Assembly: GCF_020990385.1 (NCBI RefSeq)
Contig: NZ_CP087598.1
Span: 788,001 to 852,000, forward strand
Direction of reading: 5' to 3'
Source of the DNA: Paracoccus sp. MA
Lineage (GTDB): Bacteria; Pseudomonadota; Alphaproteobacteria; Rhodobacterales; Rhodobacteraceae
DNA length: 64,000 nt
Positions 28,868 to 38,507 of this stretch are shown one piece after another. The notes beneath the pieces were generated by a model, which worked only from the letters and a program-made list of their open reading frames with translations, was not told the DNA's origin and made no database searches. Numbering within the stretch: the first letter of the stretch is position 1; each line of letters starts with the position of its first letter. Position numbers and translations under genes: made by a program.

Positions 28868-29905
28868 ATGAAGGCATTGGTGCTGGAAGAAAAGGGCAAG
28901 CTGTCGCTGCGGGATTTCGACATCCCCGCCACACTCGGCCCCAGGGACGTGCGGATCAGGACGCATACGGTCGGGATCTGCGGCTCGGACGTGCATTATT
29001 ACACCCATGGCAAGATCGGGCATTTCGTGGTCCGCGAGCCGATGGTGCTGGGGCACGAGGCGTCCGGCACGGTGATCGAGGCAGGGGCCGAGGTCACGCA
29101 TCTGAAGCCCGGCGACCGGGTCTGCATGGAGCCGGGGATTCCCGACCCGACCTCGCGCGCCGCCAAGCTGGGGATCTACAACGTCGATCCCGCCGTGACC
29201 TTCTGGGCGACGCCGCCTGTGCATGGCTGCCTGACGCCCGAGGTGATCCATCCCGCCGCCTTCACCTACAAGCTGCCCGACAATGTCAGCTTTGCCGAGG
29301 GCGCGATGGTCGAGCCCTTCGCCATCGGCATGCAGGCGGCCTTGCGGGCGCGGATCCAGCCGGGCGACATCGCTGTCGTGACCGGGGCCGGCCCCATCGG
29401 CATGATGGTGGCGCTGGCCGCGCTGGCCGGCGGCTGCGCCAGGGTGATCGTCGCCGATCTCGCCCAGCCCAAGCTGGACATCATCGGCGCCTATGACGGC
29501 ATCGAGACGGTCAACATCCGCAACCGCCCGCTGGCCGAGGCGGTGGCCGAGGCGACCGACGACTGGGGCGCCGACATCGTCTTCGAATGCTCGGGCGCCG
29601 CGCCGGCGATCCTGTCGATGCACCAGCTTGCACGTCCGGGCGGCGCCGTCGTGCTGGTCGGCATGCCGGTCGATCCGGTGCCGGTGGACATCGTCGGGCT
29701 GCAGGCCAAGGAGCTGCGGGTCGAGACCGTGTTCCGCTATGCCAATGTCTATGACCGCGCCATCGCGCTGATCGCCTCGGGCAAGGTGGATCTGAAGCCG
29801 CTGATCTCGGCCTCGATTCCCTTCGCGGACAGCATCGCCGGTTTCGACCGTGCCGTCGAGGCGCGCGAGACCGACGTGAAGCTGCAGATCGTCATGCCGG
29901 AGTAA
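28868..29905 (+). CDS. NAD-dependent xylitol/sorbitol dehydrogenase-like MDR
   Basis: The 345-residue medium-chain dehydrogenase follows the polyol dehydrogenase pattern: catalytic zinc region [16 protein letters not shown] and GHEASGTV, Glu in VEPFAIGM, and Rossmann motif GAGPIGMM with Asp in VIVADLA, which favours NAD. The structural-zinc loop is cysteine-free ([20 protein letters not shown]), as in animal sorbitol dehydrogenases. It probably oxidises xylitol (or sorbitol/L-arabinitol) to a ketose. The ATG at 28868 has AGGAC upstream and gives the conserved N-terminus [11 protein letters not shown]. Xylulokinase follows after five bases, so D-xylulose is the likely product. Confidence 0.87.
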   Translation: MKALVLEEKGKLSLRDFDIPATLGPRDVRIRTHTVGICGSDVHYYTHGKIGHFVVREPMVLGHEASGTVIEAGAEVTHLKPGDRVCMEPGIPDPTSRAAKLGIYNVDPAVTFWATPPVHGCLTPEVIHPAAFTYKLPDNVSFAEGAMVEPFAIGMQAALRARIQPGDIAVVTGAGPIGMMVALAALAGGCARVIVADLAQPKLDIIGAYDGIETVNIRNRPLAEAVAEATDDWGADIVFECSGAAPAILSMHQLARPGGAVVLVGMPVDPVPVDIVGLQAKELRVETVFRYANVYDRAIALIASGKVDLKPLISASIPFADSIAGFDRAVEARETDVKLQIVMPE

Positions 29906-29910
29906 GCGCC

Positions 29911-31371
29911 ATGTATCTGGGACTGGACCTGGGCACCTCGGGCATCAAGGCGATGCTGGTGGACGAGAGCTTCGCGACCGTCGGCGTCGCCCATGCGGCG
30001 CTGACCGTCAGCCGCCCGCATCCCGGCTGGTCCGAGCAGGCGCCGGCCGACTGGATCGCCGGGGCCGAGGCCGCCATCGACACGCTGCTGCGCGAGCATC
30101 CGCGGGAAATGGCGCAGCTTCGGGCCATCGGCCTGTCGGGACACATGCACGGGGCGACGCTGCTCGACGCTTCGGACCGGGTGCTGCGGCCCTGCATCCT
30201 GTGGAACGACGGCCGTTCGGGCCCGCAATGCGCCGAACTGACGGCGCGGGCGGATTTCCACGGCATCGCCGGCAACCTGGTCATGGCGGGCTTTACGGCG
30301 CCGAAGCTGCTGTGGGTGGCGCAGAACGAGCCCGCGATCTTCGAGCGGACCGCCAAGGTGCTGCTGCCCAAGGATTACCTGCGGCTGTGGCTGACCGGCG
30401 AGCATGTCGCCGAGATGTCGGATGCGGCAGGGACGTTGTGGCTGGACGTGGGCAGGCGCGACTGGTCGGATGTGCTGCTGGCCGCGACCGGGCTGACGCG
30501 CGCCCAGATGCCGCGGCTGGTCGAGGGCAGCGATGTTTCCGGCCTTCTGCGCGCCGATCTGGCCGACCGCTGGGGCATCCCGCGGGTGCCGGTGGCGGGT
30601 GGCGGCGGCGACAATGCCGCCACGGCCTGCGGCATGGGGGTGATGACCCCCGGCACGGGCTTCCTGTCGCTGGGCACCTCGGGCGTGCTGTTCGCCGCGA
30701 CCGAAACCTATGCGCCGAACACCGGCGACGCGGTGCATACCTTCTGCCATGCCGTGCCGGACACCTGGCACCAGATGGGGGTGATCCTGTCGGCGACCGA
30801 CAGCATGACCTGGCTGTCCGAGATCACCGGCAAGGCGGTGCCCGACCTCGCCGCGCTGGTCGGCGAGGTGACCGCGCCCTCGCCGGTGCTGTTCCTGCCT
30901 TACCTGTCGGGCGAGCGCACGCCGCTGAACGATCCCGACGCGACCGGCGCTTTCCTGGGCCTGCGCCGCGCCACCGGGCTGGCCGATCTGGCGCAGGCGG
31001 CGATGGAGGGCGTGGCCATGGCCTTTGCCGATTGCGTCCAGGCGCTGCGCAAGGCCGGCACGCCGATCGAGGCCGCCTATGCGGTGGGCGGCGGCGCGCG
31101 CTCGCGGGCCTGGCTGCGAATCATGGCCTCGGCCACCGGCCTGACGCTGCTGGAGCCCGAGGACGGCGATTTCGGCGCGGCCTTCGGGGCCGCCAAGCTG
31201 GCCGCGGCCTGCGCCACCGGCGACATTTCCGAGCGCATCTTCGCCAAGCCCGCTGTTCGCGCGGAGATTGTGCCTGATGCCGGATTGGCGGATGCCTATG
31301 CGAAAAAGTATGAGGCTCATCATGCCGCTTATCCGCGTTTGCGGGATCTGACCACCCCTGCCGTCCAATAG
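29911..31371 (+). CDS. xylB: Xylulokinase
   Basis: This 486-residue FGGY kinase phosphorylates D-xylulose to D-xylulose-5-phosphate with ATP. It has N-terminal GLDLGTSGIKAML, the substrate region IGLSGHMHGATLLD (Met-His-Gly as in XylB), PCILWNDGRS, and the C-terminal FGGY domain with FLSLGTSGVLFAA and AYAVGGGARSRAWLRIMA. It is coupled to the preceding dehydrogenase. No xylA (isomerase) is present, so D-xylulose here must come from a polyol. Confidence 0.94.
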   Translation: MYLGLDLGTSGIKAMLVDESFATVGVAHAALTVSRPHPGWSEQAPADWIAGAEAAIDTLLREHPREMAQLRAIGLSGHMHGATLLDASDRVLRPCILWNDGRSGPQCAELTARADFHGIAGNLVMAGFTAPKLLWVAQNEPAIFERTAKVLLPKDYLRLWLTGEHVAEMSDAAGTLWLDVGRRDWSDVLLAATGLTRAQMPRLVEGSDVSGLLRADLADRWGIPRVPVAGGGGDNAATACGMGVMTPGTGFLSLGTSGVLFAATETYAPNTGDAVHTFCHAVPDTWHQMGVILSATDSMTWLSEITGKAVPDLAALVGEVTAPSPVLFLPYLSGERTPLNDPDATGAFLGLRRATGLADLAQAAMEGVAMAFADCVQALRKAGTPIEAAYAVGGGARSRAWLRIMASATGLTLLEPEDGDFGAAFGAAKLAAACATGDISERIFAKPAVRAEIVPDAGLADAYAKKYEAHHAAYPRLRDLTTPAVQ

Positions 31372-31421
31372 CGACAACAAAGGGTTTTCTTCGGAAAGCA
31401 GGCCCATGTCGCTGCAACGCG

Positions 31422-31441
31422 GCATGGAACTTCTGCCATGC
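31422..31441. promoter_or_regulatory. 20-bp inverted repeat after xylB
   Basis: GCATGG-N8-CCATGC (31422-31441) is a perfect 6-bp inverted repeat in the 247-base gap between xylB and the AraC gene. It could be an operator for the regulator's own promoter or a transcript-end hairpin; no T-run follows. Nothing else was recognised in this gap apart from short A/T tracts near 31500-31520. Confidence 0.35.
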
Positions 31442-31618
31442 AGCATGAGCCGGCGCCGCCGCCTGCCGCCCGGTTCTTCAATTCCCGCGCGATTTCGGTC
31501 AAAAAAGTATCGGTATTTTTCCCGCGCTGATGTGGATCGCGGCACGGCTTGAAGCCTATGGTTGCTGAACGTCCGCGGCGGTCCACTCAGGCTTGGCGAC
31601 GGGCAGGGGAGGAAGGCG

Positions 31619-32503
31619 ATGCAACCCGATCTGGAACTGGTCCACATCCGCAAGGGCGAATCCTTCGCCGCGTGGATGCATGGCTATCCGTTCCGCACGG
31701 TGCGCTGGCACTATCATCCCGAATACGAGATCCATCTGGTCGTCGCCACCTCGGGCACCTTCTATATCGGCGACCATGTCGGCAGCTTCCGGCCCGGCCA
31801 GCTGATCATGACCGGCCCGAACCTGCCGCAGAACTGGATCAGCGACATCCCGCCGGGCGAGATCGTGCCGCTGCGCTCGCTGGTGATCCAGTTCCCCGAG
31901 CCCTTCATTGAGGATGCCTGCGCCGCCATGCCCGAGATGGAGGCGCTGCGCCCGCTTCTGGACCGCTCGCGCCGCGGCCTGCTTTTCGACGACGCGACCA
32001 GCGCCCGCGTCCGCCCGCTGGTCGAGCGGCTGATCGAGGCGCAGGGCATCCGCCGCCTGGCGCTGTTCTGGGAGATCCTGGACATCCTGGCCAATGCCTC
32101 GGAATACGAGGTGCTGGCCAGCCTCAGCTTCGAGCTGGACCTGACCCGCACCCATGACGGCGGCATCAACCGCGCGCTGGCCTATCTGCGCGAGCACCTG
32201 ACCGAGCAGGTCGAGGAGGGCGAGCTGGCCGAGATGGTCGGGCAAAGCCAAAGCGCCTTTTCCCGCGCCTTCAAGCGCCATACCGGCACCACGCTGGTGC
32301 GCTATCGCAACCAGCTGCGCGTCGACCTGGCCTGCCAGATGCTGCTGACCGATCCCGACATCAAGGTGGCCGAGATCTGCTACGAGGTCGGGTTTTCGAA
32401 CCTGTCGAACTTCAACCGGCATTTCCTGAAGCTCAAGGGAATGTCGCCCTCGCAGTTCCGCGCGACATTCGCGGCCCAGAAGGCGCTGGTCATGGCGGAC
32501 TGA
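31619..32503 (+). CDS. AraC family transcriptional regulator
   Basis: The 294-residue protein has an N-terminal cupin-like ligand-binding domain (about 15-100, with WHYHPEYEIHLV) and a C-terminal AraC/XylS double helix-turn-helix domain (about 185-285: ELAEMVGQSQSAFSRAFKRHTG and VAEICYEVGFSNLSNFNRHFLKLKGMSPSQFR). GGGGAGGAAGG precedes the ATG. It sits between the dehydrogenase/kinase pair and the transporter operon, so it probably senses a pentitol or pentulose and activates both; the inverted repeats on either side are candidate targets. Confidence 0.92.
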   Translation: MQPDLELVHIRKGESFAAWMHGYPFRTVRWHYHPEYEIHLVVATSGTFYIGDHVGSFRPGQLIMTGPNLPQNWISDIPPGEIVPLRSLVIQFPEPFIEDACAAMPEMEALRPLLDRSRRGLLFDDATSARVRPLVERLIEAQGIRRLALFWEILDILANASEYEVLASLSFELDLTRTHDGGINRALAYLREHLTEQVEEGELAEMVGQSQSAFSRAFKRHTGTTLVRYRNQLRVDLACQMLLTDPDIKVAEICYEVGFSNLSNFNRHFLKLKGMSPSQFRATFAAQKALVMAD

Positions 32504-32534
32504 CAAGGACCCGAAAAGCGAAATTCACCAATTC

Positions 32535-32576
32535 GGGCGGCGCGGCGCCGCCCGGAGACGCGCAGGCTTTGCCTGC
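32535..32576 (+). promoter_or_regulatory. Two tandem hairpins in the leader of the ABC operon
   Basis: GGGCGGC-GCGGC-GCCGCCC (32535-32553) and GCAGGC-TTT-GCCTGC followed by TTTC (32562-32580) are two perfect stem-loops between the AraC stop and the binding-protein gene (ATG 32603). They may terminate or attenuate read-through from the AraC gene or protect the 5' end of the operon mRNA. Confidence 0.45.
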
Positions 32577-32602
32577 TTTCATCCAGATGGGAGGGAACCC
32601 TG

Positions 32603-33508
32603 ATGAAATCGAAACTTCTTACCGCCTCGGCCGCGCTGGCGCTGCTGGCGGCCCCGGCTCTGGCGCAGGACAAGCTCAAGATCGGCATGACCTTCCAGGA
32701 GCTGAACAACCCCTATTTCGTGTCCATGCAGGAGGCGCTGAAGGAAGCCGCAGCCAGCCTCGGCGCGGATGTGGTGGTGACCGATGCCGGCCATGACGTC
32801 GCCAAGCAGATCTCGGATGTCGAGGACATGCTGCAGCAGAACATCGACATCCTGCTGCTGAACCCGACCGACAGCGCCGGGATCGAGGCCGCCGTCCATG
32901 CCGCCAAGGCCGCCGACGTCACCGTGGTCGCGGTCGATGCGAACGCCAACGGCCCGGTGGACACCTTCGTCGGCTCGAAGAACCGCGATGCCGGCTACAT
33001 GTCCTGCAAGTATCTGGGCGATGCGCTGGGTGGCCAGGGCGAGGTCGCGATCCTCGACGGCATCCCGGTCGTGCCGATCCTGCAGCGGGTCGAGGGCTGC
33101 AAGGCGGCGCTGGAAGAATTCCCCGAGATCACCCTGGTCACCACCCAGAACGGCCGCCAGGACCGCTCGGTCGCGCTGGGCGTGGTCGAGAACATGATCC
33201 AGTCGCATCCGAACCTGGCCGGCATCTTCTCGGTCAACGACGGCGGGGCCATGGGCGCGCTGGCCGCGATCCAGGGCTCGGGCAAGGACATCAAGCTGAC
33301 TTCGGTGGACGGTGCGCCGGAAGCGGTGCAGGCCATCGCTGCGGGCGGCCCGTTCATCGAGACCACCGCGCAATTCCCGCGCGATCAGGTCCGCGTCGGC
33401 CTGGCCATGGCGCTGGCGCAGAAATGGGGCGCCCGCGTGGTGCCGAAGGAAGTGCCGATCGACGTCATGGTCGTTGACGCCGAGAACGCTGCCGAGTTCA
33501 GCTGGTAA
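32603..33508 (+). CDS. Periplasmic sugar-binding protein (RbsB type)
   Basis: The 301-residue protein has a Sec signal peptide ([22 protein letters not shown], cleavage after about residue 21) and a Peripla_BP_4 sugar-binding fold beginning [25 protein letters not shown], with [21 protein letters not shown] and [12 protein letters not shown]. It captures a pentitol or pentose and delivers it to the CUT2-type importer encoded next. GGGAGGG lies upstream of the ATG. A strong stem-loop follows the stop codon, consistent with higher expression than the transporter genes. Confidence 0.92.
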   Translation: MKSKLLTASAALALLAAPALAQDKLKIGMTFQELNNPYFVSMQEALKEAAASLGADVVVTDAGHDVAKQISDVEDMLQQNIDILLLNPTDSAGIEAAVHAAKAADVTVVAVDANANGPVDTFVGSKNRDAGYMSCKYLGDALGGQGEVAILDGIPVVPILQRVEGCKAALEEFPEITLVTTQNGRQDRSVALGVVENMIQSHPNLAGIFSVNDGGAMGALAAIQGSGKDIKLTSVDGAPEAVQAIAAGGPFIETTAQFPRDQVRVGLAMALAQKWGARVVPKEVPIDVMVVDAENAAEFSW

Positions 33509-33523
33509 GGGTTCCTCCCCGCG

Positions 33524-33550
33524 CCCGCCCCCGCATGTCGCGGGGGCGGG
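33524..33550 (+). repeat. Intercistronic stem-loop after the sugar-binding protein gene
   Basis: CCCGCCCCCGC (33524-33534), loop ATGTC, GCGGGGGCGGG (33540-33550) form a perfect 11-bp GC stem 15 bases past the stop. There is no T-run, and the ATPase gene follows 28 bases later. A structure of this kind typically stabilises the 5' mRNA segment against 3' decay. Confidence 0.75.
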
Positions 33551-33578
33551 GCATTTCCCAGCCATTCAGGAGGGCATC

Positions 33579-35081
33579 ATGCTGGAACTGAACGGAATCC
33601 GAAAAAGCTTCGGCAAGATCGAGGTCCTGCACGGCGTCGACATGCAGGTCCGCGCCGGCGAGGTCCATGCGCTTCTGGGCGAGAACGGCGCCGGCAAGTC
33701 CACGCTGATGAAGATCCTTTGCGGCATCATCCAGCCCAGCGAGGGCACGATCCGCATCGAGGGGACCGAGCGCCATTTCGCCGATTACGACCAGGCCATC
33801 GCCGCCGGCATCGGCATCGTGTTCCAGGAATTCAGCCTGATCCCCTATCTGGACGCGGTCGAGAACATGTTCCTGGCGCGCGAGATGCGCGGACCGCTGG
33901 GGATGCTGGACCGCAAGGCGATGCGCAAGCGCGCCGCCGAGATCATGCGCCAACTGGCCGTCGACGTGGCCCTGGACGTGCCGGTGCACCGCCTCTCGGT
34001 CGCCGAGCAGCAATTCGTCGAGATCGCCAAGGCGCTGTCGCTCGATGCCCGCATCCTGGTGCTGGACGAGCCGACCGCGACCCTGACCCCCTCCGAGGTC
34101 GAGCACCTGTTCAAGGTCATGCGCGAGCTGCGCAGGCAGGGCGTGGCGATCATCTTCATCTCGCATCACCTCGAAGAGATCTTCGAGATCTGCGACCGCA
34201 TCACAGTCCTGCGCGACGGCGAATTCATCGGCTCCTGCGCGGTTTCCGAGGTCGATAACGATCGACTGGTCGAGATGATGGTCGGCCGGCGGATCGAGAA
34301 CAACTTCCCGCCCAAGCCCGCTGCCAACCCTTCGGCCCCGGTGGTGGTCGAGGTCGAGGAGGTGCAGTTGAAGAAGGGCGGCCCCGTCTCGCGCTTCGCC
34401 CTGCGCAAGGGCGAGATCCTGGGCTTTGCCGGGCTGGTCGGCTCGGGCCGCACGGAAACGGTGCTGGCCATGCTGGGCGCATACCCGGCCCAGTGCTGCA
34501 AGGTCAGGGTGGACGGGATCGAGAAACGCTTCCGCGGCCCGGACGAGGGGCTGGCGCATGGCATCGGCCTCTTGCCCGAAAGCCGCAAGGAGCAGGGGCT
34601 GATCACCAGCTTCTCGATCCTGCAGAACGTCTCGCTGAACAATTACGGCAAGTATCGCAAGAACCACTGGTTCATCGACCTCAAGAAGGAACTGGCCGCG
34701 ACGCAGGCCGCCATGGCGCAGGTTCGCGTCAAGGCGCAGGGGCCGCATGCCCGCGTCGACACCCTGTCGGGCGGTAACCAGCAGAAGGTCGTCATCGCCC
34801 GCTGGCTGAACCACGACATGCAGGTGCTGATCTTCGACGAGCCGACGCGCGGCATCGATGTCGGCGCCAAGGCGGAAATCTATGCGCTGATGCGCGCCTT
34901 CACCGAGAAGGGCGGCGCCATCATCATGATCTCGTCCGAACTGCCCGAGGTGATCGGCATGTCCGACCGGGTCTGCGTGTTCCGCTCGGGCGGGATCGTG
35001 GCCACGGTCGAGGGCGAGCAGATCGATTCCGAAACCATCATGACCCATGCTACGACCGGGAGAGTTGAACATGTCGCATGA
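33579..35081 (+). CDS. Sugar ABC transporter ATP-binding protein (RbsA type)
   Basis: The 500-residue protein has two fused nucleotide-binding domains, as in CUT2 sugar importers. Domain 1 has Walker [10 protein letters not shown] (34-42), signature LSVAEQQF and Walker [12 protein letters not shown]. Domain 2 has the degenerate Walker [10 protein letters not shown] normal for this family, signature LSGGNQQKV and [13 protein letters not shown]. The ATG at 33579 has CAGGAGG upstream. Its 3' end overlaps the permease gene by 11 bases. Confidence 0.94.
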   Translation: MLELNGIRKSFGKIEVLHGVDMQVRAGEVHALLGENGAGKSTLMKILCGIIQPSEGTIRIEGTERHFADYDQAIAAGIGIVFQEFSLIPYLDAVENMFLAREMRGPLGMLDRKAMRKRAAEIMRQLAVDVALDVPVHRLSVAEQQFVEIAKALSLDARILVLDEPTATLTPSEVEHLFKVMRELRRQGVAIIFISHHLEEIFEICDRITVLRDGEFIGSCAVSEVDNDRLVEMMVGRRIENNFPPKPAANPSAPVVVEVEEVQLKKGGPVSRFALRKGEILGFAGLVGSGRTETVLAMLGAYPAQCCKVRVDGIEKRFRGPDEGLAHGIGLLPESRKEQGLITSFSILQNVSLNNYGKYRKNHWFIDLKKELAATQAAMAQVRVKAQGPHARVDTLSGGNQQKVVIARWLNHDMQVLIFDEPTRGIDVGAKAEIYALMRAFTEKGGAIIMISSELPEVIGMSDRVCVFRSGGIVATVEGEQIDSETIMTHATTGRVEHVA

Positions 35082-36048
35082 CGCAAACACCGGCGCGGCC
35101 GGGAAAACCGGCGGCTTCTCGTTTGGCCGCCTGCTGCATTCGCCCCTGGCGCTGCCGCTGATCGGGCTGATCGTCGTCTCGATCCTGATGGGGCTGGCCA
35201 GTGACAATTTCTTCAGCCTGAACAATATCCTGAACGTGCTGCGGCAGGTGTCGGTCGTCGGCATCCTTGCGGTCGGCATGACCTTCGTGATCCTGACCGG
35301 CGGCATCGACCTGTCGGTCGGCGCGGTCATGGCGCTGGTCGGCACGCTGAGCGCGGGGATGATGGTCAACATGGGCCTGCCCGCGCCGGCGGCGCTGCTT
35401 GTCGGGCTGCTGATCGGCTTGGGCATCGGGCTGGCGAACGGCGTGCTGGTCGCCTGGGGCCGGATGCCGGCGATCATCGTGACGCTGGCCACCATGGGCA
35501 TGGCGCGCGGGCTGGGCCTGATCTATTCCGGCGGCTATCCGATCAGCGGCATCCCCAGCTGGATTTCCTGGTTCGGGGTGGGGCGCATCGGCGTGGTGCC
35601 GGTGCCGGTCATCATCATGGTGGTGATCTATGCCGTGGCCTGGGTGCTCTTGCAGCGCACTGCCTTCGGCCGCCATGTCTATGCGCTTGGCGGCAACGAG
35701 ACCGCGGCGCGGCTTTCCGGCGTCAAGACCCAGCGCGTCAAGCTGGCGGTCTACGGCATCTCGGGCCTGACCTCGGCGCTGGCCGCGGTGATCCTGACCG
35801 GGCGGCTGATGAGCGGCCAGCCCAATGCCGGCCAGGGCTTCGAGCTTGACGCCATCGCCGCCGTGGTTCTGGGCGGCACCGCCATCTCGGGCGGGCGCGG
35901 GCTGATCCTGGGCACGCTGATCGGCGCGGTGCTGCTGGGCATCCTGAACAACGGCCTGAACCTGATGGGCATCAACCCCTATCTGCAGGACGTCATCAAG
36001 GGCGCGATCATCCTGCTGGCCATCTATATCGGGCGCGAATGGCGCTGA
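35071..36048 (+). CDS. Sugar ABC transporter permease (RbsC type)
   Basis: The 325-residue inner-membrane permease has about nine to ten hydrophobic segments and the BPD_transp_2 signatures [20 protein letters not shown] and [28 protein letters not shown]. It forms the channel of the CUT2 importer with the two preceding genes. The ATG at 35071 overlaps the ATPase stop. Confidence 0.94.
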   Translation: MSHDANTGAAGKTGGFSFGRLLHSPLALPLIGLIVVSILMGLASDNFFSLNNILNVLRQVSVVGILAVGMTFVILTGGIDLSVGAVMALVGTLSAGMMVNMGLPAPAALLVGLLIGLGIGLANGVLVAWGRMPAIIVTLATMGMARGLGLIYSGGYPISGIPSWISWFGVGRIGVVPVPVIIMVVIYAVAWVLLQRTAFGRHVYALGGNETAARLSGVKTQRVKLAVYGISGLTSALAAVILTGRLMSGQPNAGQGFELDAIAAVVLGGTAISGGRGLILGTLIGAVLLGILNNGLNLMGINPYLQDVIKGAIILLAIYIGREWR

Positions 36049-36084
36049 GCCTCGCCCAACCCATTCGAAAGACAGGAGAACGGA

Positions 36085-36816
36085 ATGTCTGAATCGCTGG
36101 ACGGCAAGATCGCCGTCATCACCGGCGCGGCCTCGGGGATCGGGCTGGCCACCACCGAGCGGCTGCTGGATCGCGGCGCCACCGTGGTCATGGCGGACCG
36201 CAACCAGGCCGCGCTGGCCGAACTGGCCGGCAAGCTGGGCGAGCGCGCGATCCCGCAGGTGACGGACCTGCTGGACAGCGACAGCTGCGCCGCCATGATC
36301 CCCGAGGTGCTGGCCAAGGTCGATCACATCGACATCCTCTATTGCAATGCCGGCACCTATATCGGCGGCGACCTGACCGAGACGACGCCCGAGGCGATCG
36401 ACCGGATGCTGAACCTGAACGTGAACGCGGTGATGAAGAACGTCCATGCGGTCGTGCCGCACATGAGCGCGCGCAAGACCGGCGACATCGTCGTCACCTG
36501 CTCGATCGCCGGGCATTTCCCGACCTGGTGGGAGCCGGTCTATGCCGCCTCGAAATGGGCGATGACCTGTTTCGTGCAGACCATGCGCCGGCAGATGATC
36601 CCGCACGGGGTGCGGGTCATGCAGGTCTCGCCCGGCCCGGTGGTCTCGGCGCTGCTGGCCGACTGGCCCGAGGAGAACCTGCGCAAGGCGAAGGAATCCG
36701 GCAGCCTGATCGACGCGGAAGAGGTCGCGGATGCGGTCGAATACATGCTGACCCGCAAGCGCACCGTCACCATCCGCGACATGCTGGTGCTGCCGACCAA
36801 TTTCGACCGCGTCTGA
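36085..36816 (+). CDS. SDR polyol dehydrogenase, ribitol 2-dehydrogenase-like
   Basis: The 243-residue classical short-chain dehydrogenase has cofactor motif TGAASGIG (12-19), Asp in VMADRN (favours NAD), NAG, catalytic Ser in VTCSIAGHF and YAASK. The GHFPTWWEPVYAASKWAM stretch resembles ribitol dehydrogenases. Given the D-ribulokinase-like gene that follows, oxidation of ribitol to D-ribulose is the best guess; other pentitols or sorbitol are possible. It lies 36 bases after the permease gene in the same operon with AGGAG upstream. Confidence 0.82.
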   Translation: MSESLDGKIAVITGAASGIGLATTERLLDRGATVVMADRNQAALAELAGKLGERAIPQVTDLLDSDSCAAMIPEVLAKVDHIDILYCNAGTYIGGDLTETTPEAIDRMLNLNVNAVMKNVHAVVPHMSARKTGDIVVTCSIAGHFPTWWEPVYAASKWAMTCFVQTMRRQMIPHGVRVMQVSPGPVVSALLADWPEENLRKAKESGSLIDAEEVADAVEYMLTRKRTVTIRDMLVLPTNFDRV

Positions 36817-36844
36817 CGCCCGGCACCCGGAACGGAGAAGCGCC

Positions 36845-38467
36845 ATGGACCAGTATCTGATCGGCATCGACGTGGGCACCGGCTCGGCCCGGGCCGGGGT
36901 CTTCGACCGCGCGGGCCGCCTGCTTGCCACCGCCAAGCGCCCCATCGAGATGCATCGCGAGCGCGGCGTGATCGCCGAACAGTCCAGCGAGCAAGTCTGG
37001 CGCGCGGTCTGCGACTCCGTCCGGGAATGCGTGACCCGCGCCGGGATCGACCCGGCGCGCGTCACGGGCATCGGCTTCGATGCCACCTGCTCCCTTGTCG
37101 TCCGCGGGGCGGGGGATGCGACGCTGCCGGTGGGCGATCCCGCCCACCCCGAGCGCGACATCATCGTCTGGATGGACCACCGCGCCGTCGAGCAGGCCGA
37201 GCGCATCAATGCGCAAGGCCATGACGTGCTGAAATATGTCGGCACCCGCATCTCGCCCGAGATGGAGACGCCGAAGCTTCTGTGGCTCAGTGAGAACCGG
37301 CCCGAGGTCTATGCGGCGGCGGCGCATTTCTTCGACCTGACCGACTTCCTGACCTGGAAGACGACCGGGGCGCTGGAGCGGTCCGCCTGCACCGTCACCT
37401 GCAAATGGACCTATCTGGCGCATGAAGGGCGCTGGGACGCGGATTATTTCCGCCAGATCGGGCTGGGCGATCTGGCCGATGACGGTTTCGCCCGCATCGG
37501 TGCCCGCGTCGTCGATCCCGGCACGCCGCTGGGGCAGGGGCTGACCGAGGCCGCGGCCGGGGCCATGGGCCTGCGCCCCGGCATCGCCGTGGCGGCGGGG
37601 CTGATCGACGCCCATGCCGGCGGCGTCGGCACAGTCGCGGCCGGGGGCGATGCGACGGCCTGCCTGGGCTATGTCTTCGGCACCTCCTCCTGCACCATGA
37701 CCACCACGCGTGAGCCGGCCTTCGTGCCGGGCGTCTGGGGCCCCTATTACTCCGCCATGGTGCCCGGCAAGTGGCTGAACGAGGGCGGGCAATCCGCCGC
37801 CGGCGCCGCCATCGACCAGCTGGTGCAGCTGCATCCCGCCACGGCCGAGGCGACGGCGCTGGCCGAGGCGGCGGGCAAATCGCTGCCGCAATGGCTGGCC
37901 GACCGGGCGCTGGAGCTGGCGGGCGATGCCAGCGCCGCCGTGCGGCTGGCGGACGAGCTGCATGTGGTGCCCGAATTCCTGGGCAACCGCGCGCCCTTCG
38001 CCGATCCTCATGCCCGCGCCGTCATCATGGGGCAGGGGATGGAGACCGGGCCGGATTCGCTGGTCGCGCTTTACGTCGCCGGGATCTGCGGCCTGGGCTA
38101 CGGGCTGCGGCAGATCATCGAGACCCAGGCGCAGAACGGCGCCCCGGTTCAGACGATCAGCGTCAGCGGCGGCGCCGGTGCGCATCCGCTGACCCGGCAG
38201 CTTCTGGCCGATGCCACCGGGCTGCCGGTCGAGGTGACGGAATGCCCCGAGCCGGTGCTGCTCGGCTCGGCCATGCTGGGCGCGGTGGCGGCGGGGCTGT
38301 TCCCCGACCTGCTGACGGCCATGCCCGCCATGTCGCGCATCGCCACGCGCTGCGCCCCCGATCCCGCCAGCCGGGCGCGGCAGGACGCGCGCCACGCCGC
38401 CTTTCTGGCGCTGCAATCCACGGCGCGGCAGATCCGCACCGCCATGGCGGCGCTGTCGCCGAACTGA
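36845..38467 (+). CDS. FGGY carbohydrate kinase, D-ribulokinase-like
   Basis: The 540-residue kinase resembles the FGGY/AraB-like ribulokinase group (the human FGGY D-ribulokinase lineage) more than XylB: GIDVGTGSARAGVFD, IGFDATCSLVV, WMDHRAVEQAERIN, TPKLLWL, FFDLTDFLTWK, CKWTY, GTSSCTM and VPGVWGPYYSAMVPGKWLNEGGQS. It probably makes D-ribulose-5-phosphate, a pentose-phosphate intermediate. It lies 28 bases after the SDR gene. L-ribulose or L-xylulose could also be substrates. Confidence 0.85.
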   Translation: MDQYLIGIDVGTGSARAGVFDRAGRLLATAKRPIEMHRERGVIAEQSSEQVWRAVCDSVRECVTRAGIDPARVTGIGFDATCSLVVRGAGDATLPVGDPAHPERDIIVWMDHRAVEQAERINAQGHDVLKYVGTRISPEMETPKLLWLSENRPEVYAAAAHFFDLTDFLTWKTTGALERSACTVTCKWTYLAHEGRWDADYFRQIGLGDLADDGFARIGARVVDPGTPLGQGLTEAAAGAMGLRPGIAVAAGLIDAHAGGVGTVAAGGDATACLGYVFGTSSCTMTTTREPAFVPGVWGPYYSAMVPGKWLNEGGQSAAGAAIDQLVQLHPATAEATALAEAAGKSLPQWLADRALELAGDASAAVRLADELHVVPEFLGNRAPFADPHARAVIMGQGMETGPDSLVALYVAGICGLGYGLRQIIETQAQNGAPVQTISVSGGAGAHPLTRQLLADATGLPVEVTECPEPVLLGSAMLGAVAAGLFPDLLTAMPAMSRIATRCAPDPASRARQDARHAAFLALQSTARQIRTAMAALSPN

Positions 38468-38507
38468 ACAGGGCGGCGCTGCCGCCGAACCGAACATGCG
38501 AGGAACC

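Noticed and set aside
28868..29905. Loss of the structural zinc site as a sign of a dead dehydrogenase
   Set aside because: Animal sorbitol dehydrogenases also lack those cysteines and are active; the catalytic-zinc and NAD motifs are intact.
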